34,367 bases of DNA from an uncultured Candidatus Altimarinota bacterium (GTDB taxonomy: Bacteria; Patescibacteriota; Gracilibacteria; CAIRYL01). Every line of letters begins with the position of its first letter. Position 1 is the stretch's first letter. Below, in pieces: positions 1-7,308 of the stretch. Made by a program: the position numbers and the translations under genes. The stretch lies in NCBI GenBank assembly GCA_947311245.1, contig CAMZKJ010000039.1, positions 1 through 34,367 on the forward strand, in the 5' to 3' direction. The notes under the pieces were generated by a model, which was given only the letters and a program-made list of their open reading frames with translations, did no database searches and had not been told where the DNA came from.

Positions 1-588
1 CATATTACACTAAAAAAAAGAACTATAGTTGATATGATAATTGCTGATAGCTCCGAAGCTATAAAAAATTTTGAAGGAGCTGATTTAAACAGAGCAAAAA
101 GAAATATTCTAAAAATATCTGGTGGAGTCTTCACCTATGCAGACTTATTAGCTCTTGCAGCTAAAGAATCATCATTAAAATTTAACACAGTAAATGGTTT
201 TTGCAGAATGATAAAAACATACAGACCAAGCGATGCAATACGAAAAAAATATAATCTCCCCATTTATAAGTCTGATAAATATCGTAAAAACAACATTGCA
301 AGAGACCTAGAAGATGCAACAATTCACCTTATGGAATATTTTAAATATTTCAAGGAGCTTAAACAGACACAATCATACAAAAAACTCGACAGAAAAATAC
401 AAGAAATTAGTGCAAAAGAACTTGCGATTACTGCATATAATAGAGGAATTACCAATGTATCCAAGATATTAAACGAAAATCACAATCCAACGACATATAA
501 TCTTCCAGAGAAACATAAGAACTATGCAAATAAAATATTAACTGTGGCAAATAATTCTAAATTTCATAAGATATTAAGAAAATACTAA
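1..588 (+). CDS. Lytic-transglycosylase-like (SLT domain) protein, 5' end cut by window
   Basis: Resembles the SLT/goose-lysozyme fold that cleaves peptidoglycan glycan strands. Counting from the first in-window ATG (position 34), a helix with the sequence LAAKESSLKF carries the candidate catalytic Glu (residue 45). Further on, AITAYNRGITNV (about 131-142) matches the conserved AYN.G..NV motif of soluble lytic transglycosylases. The reading frame is open from base 1 up to that ATG, so the gene very probably starts outside the window and both the ATG and the apparent missing signal peptide are artefacts of the cut. It converges on folE with only 11 bases between the stops. The motif match is clear but the domain is divergent, and other lysozyme-superfamily activities are possible. 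Confidence 0.6.
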   Translation, partial: HITLKKRTIVDMIIADSSEAIKNFEGADLNRAKRNILKISGGVFTYADLLALAAKESSLKFNTVNGFCRMIKTYRPSDAIRKKYNLPIYKSDKYRKNNIARDLEDATIHLMEYFKYFKELKQTQSYKKLDRKIQEISAKELAITAYNRGITNVSKILNENHNPTTYNLPEKHKNYANKILTVANNSKFHKILRKY

Positions 589-599
589 TATTAAATACA

Positions 600-1166
600 T
601 TATTTAACACTTTGTAAAAATTCATTTCGTGTTCGCGAGTCAGAACGAAAAAGCCCACGAACTGCAATAGTTTGCATTTCAGCATTTTCTTTTCGCACTC
701 CTCGCATTTGCATGCACATATGCGAAGCAGAAATTTTCACAGCAACACCTTTCGCTCCAAGTAAATTTTCTAATTTATCTGCTATTTCCATTGTAAGCCT
801 TTCTTGATTTTGAAGTCTTTTTGAAAATTTATTTACAATTCGTGGAATTTTAGAAAGACCAATAATTTTTTTATTTGGAATATATGCAACATGTGCAACC
901 CCTGTAAAGGGCAACATATGATGTTCACATAAAGAATGAAATTGAATTGATTTTACAAGAATCATTTCATCATAATTTTCTCCCTCAAAAATTGTATTAA
1001 TCTTATCGTCAGAAGTTCTATATCCTTCTGTAATTTCTTCCCAAGCATTCGCAAAACGAGAAGGTGTATCAAGTACACCCTCTCGCTTAGTATCTTCACC
1101 AATTGCTTCTAAAATTAACGTACACGCTTCTTGTAATTTTTTTTTATCAACAGATTTTTCAGACAT
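600..1166 (-). CDS. folE: GTP cyclohydrolase I
   Basis: Converts GTP to 7,8-dihydroneopterin triphosphate, the first step of folate (and pterin/queuosine-type) synthesis, in the cytoplasm. At 188 residues it is the usual length. The zinc ligands are visible: [10 protein letters not shown] supplies Cys80 and His83, and [10 protein letters not shown] supplies Cys151. The QERLT motif (121-125) and the GVRK loop are also intact. It is the last gene of a tight minus-strand run: the pyrophosphatase stop lies 24 bases upstream and the cyclophilin gene precedes that. No other folate gene is in the window, so whether the product feeds folate or another pathway cannot be told here. No Shine-Dalgarno motif precedes the ATG. 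Confidence 0.95.
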   Translation of the reverse strand: MSEKSVDKKKLQEACTLILEAIGEDTKREGVLDTPSRFANAWEEITEGYRTSDDKINTIFEGENYDEMILVKSIQFHSLCEHHMLPFTGVAHVAYIPNKKIIGLSKIPRIVNKFSKRLQNQERLTMEIADKLENLLGAKGVAVKISASHMCMQMRGVRKENAEMQTIAVRGLFRSDSRTRNEFLQSVK

Positions 1167-1190
1167 TTTTATAGTATATATAATATCTTC

Positions 1191-1745
1191 TTATTTAATA
1201 TCAAACTTAGTATTATAACACTCTTGGCATTCAACAATAAATTTAGACGCTTCTACTGCATTTACAGTTCCTGTAACTTCTACTTTTTTCTTTTCTAAAT
1301 CTTTATAATGCTCCATGAAATAAATCATACTTTCTAATTCTTTTTCATCAATATCAGACAAATCTTGAATATGAGAAAGCCGAGAATCTCCTGTTGGAAC
1401 TGCTAAAACTTTATCATCTCGCTCTCCATTATCATCAACAGAAAGCATTCCGACAACTCGACAAGGCACTAATACCCCAGGGTGAAATGGTTTATTTCCA
1501 AGTATAATTACATCTAATGGATCATTATCAAATTCATTCCATGTTTGAGGAATTAACCCATAATTAAAAGGATATGGCATTGGTGTTTTTAGAATTCTAT
1601 CAACCATTACCATTCCATAGTCTTTATCATATTCATATTTAACATTATCTCCACATGTAATTTCTAGAATTACATTAATTTCTGAAGAATTATTTTTTAC
1701 AAGTGCAGGAACTGCATGAAACGGATTTTTCATAGAAAAAGGCAT
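1191..1745 (-). CDS. ppa: Inorganic pyrophosphatase (family I)
   Basis: Hydrolyses pyrophosphate to two phosphates in the cytoplasm and so pulls biosynthetic reactions forward. The family I signature is present: EFDNDPLDVIIL gives the metal-binding aspartates 73, 75 and 78. The substrate-binding stretch YEYDKDYGMVMVDR lies at about 37-50 and DDKVLAVP at about 110-117. The length (184 residues) fits the bacterial hexameric enzyme. The chosen ATG gives four residues before a second Met (residue 5), which could equally be the start. The gene lies 20 bases after the cyclophilin gene and 24 bases before folE, so all three probably share a transcript. Confidence 0.95.
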   Translation of the reverse strand: MPFSMKNPFHAVPALVKNNSSEINVILEITCGDNVKYEYDKDYGMVMVDRILKTPMPYPFNYGLIPQTWNEFDNDPLDVIILGNKPFHPGVLVPCRVVGMLSVDDNGERDDKVLAVPTGDSRLSHIQDLSDIDEKELESMIYFMEHYKDLEKKKVEVTGTVNAVEASKFIVECQECYNTKFDIK

Positions 1746-1765
1746 ATTTTTTTTATTTAAATAAA

Positions 1766-2446
1766 TTATTTAGCTGAATATTCTGCAAAGGTAAGAATTT
1801 CAACATCGTTCATTACAACATCTTTTAACGGCTTATCTGCTCCATTTGTTTTTACTTTCGAAATAGAGTTCACAATATTCATTCCAGAAATTACTTCTCC
1901 AAATACAGAATGTTTATTATCTAAAAAATTATTATTTGCAGTATTAATAAAAAACTGAGAACCATTTGTTCCTGGACCAGCATTTGCCATAGAAATAGAT
2001 CCAATGTTATTTTTTGCTGTATCAGAAAATTCATCAGCAAAGTTTTTTCCAAAAAAACTTTCTCCTCCTCGTCCTGTTCCAGTTGGGTCTCCTCCTTGAA
2101 GCATGAATCCGTCAATTATTCTATGAAAAATAACTCCATCGTAATAATCTTTTTTCGCAAGTTCTACAAAATTTTCTACAGTCTTTGGCGCTGCTTCAGG
2201 AAAAAATCGAAGAACTATATCTCCGTAATTTGTATGAATAATTGCAATAGTTTCATCGTCTTTTAAACTCCCTCCTTGTAATAATTTTTCGTCAGTCATA
2301 ATTGGATTCATAATTAAAGTATCAGTATTTTCTACTACAACAGCATTTTCTGTTGCAACAGGTGTCTCTTTTGGAACTTCAATATTTTCTGCTGATTGAT
2401 TTGCAGGAAACATTGCCAAAACAAATAACATTAAAAAATCTAACAT
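1766..2446 (-). CDS. Cyclophilin-type peptidyl-prolyl cis-trans isomerase, membrane-targeted
   Basis: Catalyses isomerisation of prolyl peptide bonds and assists protein folding. The first 15 or so residues are hydrophobic (MLDFLMLFVLAMF) and are followed by a Val/Glu/Thr-rich linker to about residue 60. This suggests a signal peptide or N-terminal anchor and extracytoplasmic action. The cyclophilin domain spans about 66-222. Expected active-site residues are present: Arg109 and Phe114 in HRIIDGFMLQGGD, Gln117, the GSQFFI segment (163-168) and His179. It is first in the ppi-ppa-folE run. The gap to the acyltransferase upstream contains a strong inverted repeat, so this run likely has its own promoter. 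No lipobox Cys is present, so it is not an obvious lipoprotein. Confidence 0.92.
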   Translation of the reverse strand: MLDFLMLFVLAMFPANQSAENIEVPKETPVATENAVVVENTDTLIMNPIMTDEKLLQGGSLKDDETIAIIHTNYGDIVLRFFPEAAPKTVENFVELAKKDYYDGVIFHRIIDGFMLQGGDPTGTGRGGESFFGKNFADEFSDTAKNNIGSISMANAGPGTNGSQFFINTANNNFLDNKHSVFGEVISGMNIVNSISKVKTNGADKPLKDVVMNDVEILTFAEYSAK

Positions 2447-2489
2447 AAAAAAATTTGTAATAAAATAAAAAATTAATAATTATACACAT

Positions 2490-2537
2490 AATAATATATA
2501 AATATTTCTCATGCTAGAGAAATATTTATATATTATT
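2490..2537 (-). terminator. Perfect 21-bp inverted repeat, likely terminator of the acyltransferase transcript
   Basis: Bases 2490-2510 are exactly complementary to 2517-2537, with a six-base loop (2511-2516). On the minus strand the first arm begins inside the last codons of the acyltransferase gene (stop at 2526-2528). There is no clean T-run after the stem, only an AT-rich stretch. It could act as a terminator, as an mRNA 3'-end stabiliser, or both. Confidence 0.6.
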
Positions 2538-3068
2538 AACTTCTCGTGCAGGATTTCCTGCAACCACTATGTTTTCTCCTACATTTTTTGCAACAACAGA
2601 TCTCATTCCTACGACTGAATTTTTTGCAATATGTACACCTTTTAAAATAACAGACTGCCCCGCAATCCACACATTATCAGCTATAACAATTTCTTCCCCT
2701 TTTTCTTTATATTCTAAAAATCGTTTTCTTGGGTCAATATAATGAAAATCATTATCAAGCAATATTGCACTTCCAATAATACAATTTTTTCCAATTCCTA
2801 TTTTATTTCGAGACTGAAATAATCCACCATTTATTTTTGAATTTTCTCCAATTTCAATTATCGCTTTATCAGTATATGTTTGAAACCTATTCCATTCTTC
2901 GTGTGCCCATAAACACACATTATTTTTTATAATTAATTTCCCCTTTCCAGAAAATGTAAATTTCCAATTCATTCTCACATTTTTTCCAAATGTTACTTTC
3001 CCAAAATACCTATATGTAAAATAAAATACACAGATTTTTGAAATAAGTTTTATTATAAAGTTTTTCAT
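2526..3068 (-). CDS. Hexapeptide-repeat acyltransferase (WbbJ/maltose O-acetyltransferase type)
   Basis: A 180-residue left-handed beta-helix protein, probably transferring an acetyl or other acyl group from CoA to a sugar. Imperfect hexapeptide repeats run through IGENSKING, IGIGKNCIIGSAIL and IADNVWIAGQSVILKGVHIAKNSVVGMRSVV, ending in the typical GNPAREV segment near the C-terminus. The conserved catalytic His is likely in DNDFHYID. Enzymes of this class commonly decorate surface polysaccharides, which fits the sugar-transfer genes elsewhere in the window, but the substrate is unknown. It lies 52 bases after the pilin-like pair on the same strand. Its 3' end is folded into a perfect inverted repeat. 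Confidence 0.85.
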   Translation of the reverse strand: MKNFIIKLISKICVFYFTYRYFGKVTFGKNVRMNWKFTFSGKGKLIIKNNVCLWAHEEWNRFQTYTDKAIIEIGENSKINGGLFQSRNKIGIGKNCIIGSAILLDNDFHYIDPRKRFLEYKEKGEEIVIADNVWIAGQSVILKGVHIAKNSVVGMRSVVAKNVGENIVVAGNPAREVNNI

Positions 3069-3120
3069 TTTTTTATATTATTTTTAGAAAATCTTGCAAT
3101 ATAACAACGTTATCATACCT

Positions 3121-4134
3121 TTAAAAAATACTAAAATTCAAAATTGACATCATTAACACATAAGAGAACATTATAATCACAAAACCAATTATTGCATTTA
3201 TAACGATAGACTTTCCTTCTTCTGCTTTATCTTCATTTCCCAAAGAAGTTATATAAAGAAATCCTCCATATAATAAATAAACGAATGCAATTAATGCTAA
3301 AAATCCTAATACATATAATAAATAGCCAATTATTGCTTCAATTAAAACTCGTGCATTATCTCCATCTGGAGAATATTGAACCTCTTCTCCATCAAACATC
3401 CAATTATATAAAACATAATCAACAAAAAATTCATTAAATACAATAACCAATAACCCAACTGCAATTGGTAAAAACATGCTTTTTGCTTCTCCTAGCTTAT
3501 CCTCGTCTCCGAACGATGTCATCATTTTTACCCCACTCATAATTATATATGCCATAGCGATAAACACTAATAATGTTTTAATAAAATCTAAAATCCCCCG
3601 TGTTTGAATCGTAAAATTATCATATACAATTTTCATTCGTTCAATATCCCACACTGCAGTAGAATCAAGCCCTCCATTTCCTCCACCAATTAAAATATCT
3701 AAAACCAATGGCTCAACCAATAACATTATTGCCAGCCCTGCTAATGCATATTTCATCATATTTTTTGCTTTTCCAGCCCCATCTTCATCACGCGAATTCA
3801 CAACCATATATACACCAGAAACGACAACCCATAAAAATGCCAAAAATCCAATCACCCATTTCATTCCATGAAAAACGGTAACAAAAATATCAACCATTTG
3901 ATCCGCTCCTGCATCGGGAGCCTCTTGTGAAACAATATCTTCTCCACTTGTTTCTACAAATAAACCTGCATTATCACTATTAAAAGGAATATCTACAGCA
4001 AGTCGTGCCGATAAATTTTCAGAATTTTTGTTGCTATAATACAAAACTCCTGATCCTATAAATAAAGAGACAGCAACACAGACTAGAAACAACTTCTGTG
4101 TAAACTTCGCCAATATATTGTGCAAAAATAACAT
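3121..4134 (-). CDS. Triple-module VirB2/T4SS-pilin-like integral membrane protein (A)
   Basis: After an N-terminal hydrophobic segment (about 15-32) and an acidic stretch of about 50 residues, the protein contains three copies of one unit: a membrane helix, a short loop with acidic residues and a conserved Lys, then a second helix. The unit spans are about 90-149, 180-242 and 268-335. The loops read NSRDEDGAGKAKN, SFGDEDKLGEAKS and SLGNEDKAEEGKS. This unit resembles the VirB2/TrbC-like T4SS_pilin family, which normally occurs as one unit per small protein. It is the downstream partner of a second three-unit protein, 15 bases apart. The function is unknown; a secretion or pilus-base component, or an oligomeric membrane channel, are inferences. 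Confidence 0.7.
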   Translation of the reverse strand: MLFLHNILAKFTQKLFLVCVAVSLFIGSGVLYYSNKNSENLSARLAVDIPFNSDNAGLFVETSGEDIVSQEAPDAGADQMVDIFVTVFHGMKWVIGFLAFLWVVVSGVYMVVNSRDEDGAGKAKNMMKYALAGLAIMLLVEPLVLDILIGGGNGGLDSTAVWDIERMKIVYDNFTIQTRGILDFIKTLLVFIAMAYIIMSGVKMMTSFGDEDKLGEAKSMFLPIAVGLLVIVFNEFFVDYVLYNWMFDGEEVQYSPDGDNARVLIEAIIGYLLYVLGFLALIAFVYLLYGGFLYITSLGNEDKAEEGKSIVINAIIGFVIIMFSYVLMMSILNFSIF

Positions 4135-4149
4135 TTTATATAATAAAAA

Positions 4150-5091
4150 TTAAGAACTTGGAACAAAGAACATAACAATTGAATATGAAAACAGAATAAT
4201 TACCATTCCAACTACAGACCACAGTAAAATATTTTTTGAACTTTCTCTTTTTGCATCGTCTGAACCAGATATTAAATAATTCACCGATGCATATACAAAT
4301 GAAACAAATACTAAAACTCCTAAAAATTGTAATAAATATTCTAGCACTCCAAAAGCCTCTGTTAAGAAATTTTCAACTTGCGTTTTTCCAATATCAACAA
4401 CCCCCAACTGTGGATAAAATACTTGCGTTATTAAAGGCTTCGCTATCATTATTATTACGATTCCAATAAAACTATATTTAAAGAGATTTTTTGCATTCCC
4501 TATTTCTTCTTCATCTCCATCAGCAGTAACGAGTTTCATTCCTGCATAAAAAATTAAAATAACTAAAAGTGTCCCCAACAGAACTTCTAAAGTATTTACA
4601 ATCAACATTATTACCGACTCCAATGCAGACTGTTGCAATATTTGCGTCACATTTTCGGCACCAATAGGGTCTAAAATTTTTGTTATTGGTCCCGCCAATG
4701 CAACCAATGCGAAACCTATTGCTGCATACATTATATTTTCTCTTCCTGTACTTAACTGATCTTCTTCTCCCATTCCTATGGTAACCTGATACGCATACAT
4801 TCCAAAAAAAACAAGCCCCACTCCAATAAATATAAATTTTGCCAATGGCACTATTTTTTCTTTAATCAAGTTTTGTGTCATATCAATTGCCCCATCTCCA
4901 GATGCAGGTTTTTCTATTTCATCTAATTTATTTGCAAAATTGTTATATGCAGATGGCAAATGTCCACCTGCTGCAAAAGTTTCAGAAGTCGGAATAATAA
5001 AAAATACACACACTACAAAGAGCACAGCGGAAATCAATGCTAATAATAACTTTTTAACATATAATGCTGGTGGAAATCTAAATAATTTCAT
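4150..5091 (-). CDS. Triple-module VirB2/T4SS-pilin-like integral membrane protein (B)
   Basis: Starts with a basic N-terminus and a long hydrophobic segment (about 13-34) ending near SETFAAGG, a plausible signal peptide with cleavage after FAA. Three helix-loop-helix units follow at about 80-140, 160-224 and 246-310, with loops GMGEEDQLSTGREN, DGDEEEIGNAKN and SGSDDAKRESSKN. The first two units keep a helix-ending Pro (AGPI, AKPL), while the third ends in FSYSIV, much like the third unit of protein A (FSYVLM). That position-for-position likeness suggests the two genes arose by duplication of an already triplicated ancestor. It is first in the transcript, with an extended -10 promoter just upstream. 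Confidence 0.7.
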   Translation of the reverse strand: MKLFRFPPALYVKKLLLALISAVLFVVCVFFIIPTSETFAAGGHLPSAYNNFANKLDEIEKPASGDGAIDMTQNLIKEKIVPLAKFIFIGVGLVFFGMYAYQVTIGMGEEDQLSTGRENIMYAAIGFALVALAGPITKILDPIGAENVTQILQQSALESVIMLIVNTLEVLLGTLLVILIFYAGMKLVTADGDEEEIGNAKNLFKYSFIGIVIIMIAKPLITQVFYPQLGVVDIGKTQVENFLTEAFGVLEYLLQFLGVLVFVSFVYASVNYLISGSDDAKRESSKNILLWSVVGMVIILFSYSIVMFFVPSS

Positions 5092-5116
5092 TTTTTTTAT
5101 AACAAAATATCAAATT

Positions 5117-5125
5117 ATTATATCA
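5117..5125 (-). promoter_or_regulatory. Extended -10 promoter for the pilin-like pair
   Basis: On the minus strand the sequence reads TGATATAAT, a perfect -10 hexamer (5117-5122) with an upstream TG. The -35 region is poor. Transcription would begin about 20 bases before the ATG at 5091. Confidence 0.5.
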
Positions 5126-5186
5126 TATTTTTTATAAAACCTTTACACAGTCTTGTTGTATTTTATTTATTTAATTTTATAAAAGC

Positions 5187-5215
5187 TTGTTTTTTGTTAT
5201 TTAATATGTTAAAAT
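5187..5215 (+). promoter_or_regulatory. Candidate sigma-70 promoter for the DHH phosphoesterase gene
   Basis: TTGTTT (5187-5192), 17 bases, TAAAAT (5210-5215). The predicted start near 5222 leaves a leader of about 75 bases. In AT-rich DNA such matches arise by chance, so support is modest. Confidence 0.35.
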
Positions 5216-5296
5216 TATATGAAAGTTACATAAAAAACTTTTCAATAGATAAATAACCATATGAATAAATAAAAATCTAATATAAACACAGAACTC

Positions 5297-7237
5297 ATGA
5301 AATTTACACAAGAACTTACAAATACATTTAAAAATGTAGCATCACTTATTAAAAAATCGAAAAATATTATTTTAATGCCACATGCAAAAATGGATTGCGA
5401 CGGAATGTCTGCATCTGTTGCACTGCATCTCATTCTCAATAAATTTAATAAACACTCAACAACTGTATGTTCGGACCCTGTTCCAGAAGCATTTGCATTT
5501 TTACCATCAAGTGATATTTTTTCACAAGAACTCATAGCAGAAGAAACTGCAACAAAACAATTTCATATTAAAATAAATAATACCGATAAAAAATTTAAAA
5601 ATCTTGAATACTCAGTAGAAGATGGGAAAGTGAATATTATTCTATTTTCAGAAGATACCCCTTTTCAAGAAAGTGATTTTACATTTATTGGAGCACAACT
5701 CAAACCAGATTTAATTATAACTCTTGATTCTGGAGATACTTATCAACTCGGTAAAATGTACGCCGATAACAAAGAATTATTCGAAGAAGTCCCTGTGATA
5801 AATATTGACCATCATTTTTCAAATACACAATTTGGAGATGTAAATTTAGTAGAACACACTAGTTCTTCAACAACCCAACTTATCTATAACTTAATTCCTT
5901 TTCTAGAAGAAGAATTTAGAGCAGAAGAAAACACAGACGAAAAAATACAGAAAACACAAATTTTAGACGCAAATATTTCAACACTTATTTTAGCAGGTAT
6001 GCTAACGGATACTGGAAGTTTTCAGCATTCAAACACAACACCTGAAGCGTTAGATATTGCCTCTATTTTAATTGAACACGGAGCAGAACATCAAAAAATT
6101 GTAAAACAATTGTTTAAAACAAAAAGTTTATCAACATTAAAAATTTGGGGAAAAGTACTTACTAAATTACAAAAAGACCCACTCTATAAAATTGTATGGA
6201 GTAGTGTTTCACGAAATGACCTTGAAGAAACAGGCTCTCATTCAGATGATACAAATGACCTTATTGATGATTTAATGGCAACAACCCCAGATACTGAGCT
6301 CGTATTACTTGTAAAAGAACGAGAAGATAATATCATCTCTACAAGCGTAAGAAGTTCGAGCGATGATGTCGACTCTATTGCATTTACCAGTATTTTTGGT
6401 GGAGGAGGACACAAACAAGCCGCTGGATTTAAAATTAGAGATAGAGGTGGAAAAAGTTTTGAAGAAATTGTTTCCGATATTGTATTTGAAGCAAAACTTT
6501 TTCAAGCAAAACGCCTACATGTTGAAATGCCAAAACGAGGATTAGAACATTTAATAAATACAGAAGAAGAGAAAGAAAAAACTGAAGATAAAAAAGAAAT
6601 TCCAGAGATATCAAAACCTCTCATGCCAGATTTTCCAGACCATCTAGAAAAAATTACAGAAGAAGAAAACATTGAAGAAGAAGAACCAGAAATAGAAACA
6701 AATATAAAAAAAGAACAACAAGAAGTAGTAAAAAAAGAAAAAGTGACAACAGATACAGAAGAAAAAAGATATAGAAATACAGCCCCACAAGAGCAAGCAA
6801 AAAAAATAGAAGCAATAACTCCCCTGTCAATACCTACCCCAGAAAATACAGATTTATTCGGTGAACCAATTGTTAAAAACAATGAAGAATTATCGGAAGA
6901 AGAAATTCCATACGCTGAACACAAAGAATATTTTGAAATTTCACAACCAGAAAAATATATTGAAAAAGAATCGGACGAAGATACTAACTATGATGACTTT
7001 GCTGATTTTCTTGCAAAATCAGACGAAGATGAAGAGGTGGAATATTTAACAGAAACAGAAACCGCAACCCCTAAATCTGTTTCACAAAATCCTTTTCCTA
7101 ACACTCAAGAAACACACGAAAGAGAAGAGAACACAAAACAGAAAACAGAAGAACAAAAAAAACAAAGAAAAGAAGAAAGAAAAGAAGAAAAAGAATTAGA
7201 AGAATTAGACCCATTTTTAGCAAGCCTCGATAAATAA
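5297..7237 (+). CDS. DHH/DHHA1 phosphoesterase (NrnA/RecJ-like) with long acidic C-terminal tail
   Basis: The core belongs to the DHH phosphoesterases, which hydrolyse short oligonucleotides, pAp or cyclic dinucleotides with Mn2+. Metal-binding motifs are in order: PHAKMDCDGM (His29, Asp33, Asp35), TLDSGD (Asp144), NIDHHFSN (Asp171-His173) and GMLTDTGSF (Asp238). The DHHA1 substrate-binding motif is FGGGGHKQAAG (368-378). About 50 residues are inserted between the first two motifs (about 85-135). After about residue 420 comes a 225-residue tail rich in Glu, Lys and Thr that ends in a nearly pure Lys/Glu stretch; it looks disordered. NrnA homologues are about 320 residues, so the tail is an addition. 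The substrate cannot be assigned from sequence alone. Confidence 0.88.
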   Translation: MKFTQELTNTFKNVASLIKKSKNIILMPHAKMDCDGMSASVALHLILNKFNKHSTTVCSDPVPEAFAFLPSSDIFSQELIAEETATKQFHIKINNTDKKFKNLEYSVEDGKVNIILFSEDTPFQESDFTFIGAQLKPDLIITLDSGDTYQLGKMYADNKELFEEVPVINIDHHFSNTQFGDVNLVEHTSSSTTQLIYNLIPFLEEEFRAEENTDEKIQKTQILDANISTLILAGMLTDTGSFQHSNTTPEALDIASILIEHGAEHQKIVKQLFKTKSLSTLKIWGKVLTKLQKDPLYKIVWSSVSRNDLEETGSHSDDTNDLIDDLMATTPDTELVLLVKEREDNIISTSVRSSSDDVDSIAFTSIFGGGGHKQAAGFKIRDRGGKSFEEIVSDIVFEAKLFQAKRLHVEMPKRGLEHLINTEEEKEKTEDKKEIPEISKPLMPDFPDHLEKITEEENIEEEEPEIETNIKKEQQEVVKKEKVTTDTEEKRYRNTAPQEQAKKIEAITPLSIPTPENTDLFGEPIVKNNEELSEEEIPYAEHKEYFEISQPEKYIEKESDEDTNYDDFADFLAKSDEDEEVEYLTETETATPKSVSQNPFPNTQETHEREENTKQKTEEQKKQRKEERKEEKELEELDPFLASLDK

Positions 7238-7264
7238 GAATAGAAAAATATATATAAAAAATGT

Positions 7265-7302
7265 AGAGTATAAATACCTAAAACATATTTATACTCTTTT
7301 TC
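7265..7302 (+). terminator. Rho-independent terminator-like hairpin directly before the methyltransferase start
   Basis: A perfect 12-bp stem (7265-7276 with 7286-7297), a 9-base loop and a T-rich tail (7297-7305). It lies after the DHH stop at 7237 but ends only about six bases before the ATG at 7309. Confidence 0.75.
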
Positions 7303-7308
7303 TTTAAT

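Noticed and set aside
6502..6924. 140-residue open frame on the minus strand opposite the DHH protein tail
   Set aside because: It is a Ser/Phe-rich shadow of the Glu/Lys-rich coding strand without a start context or family features.
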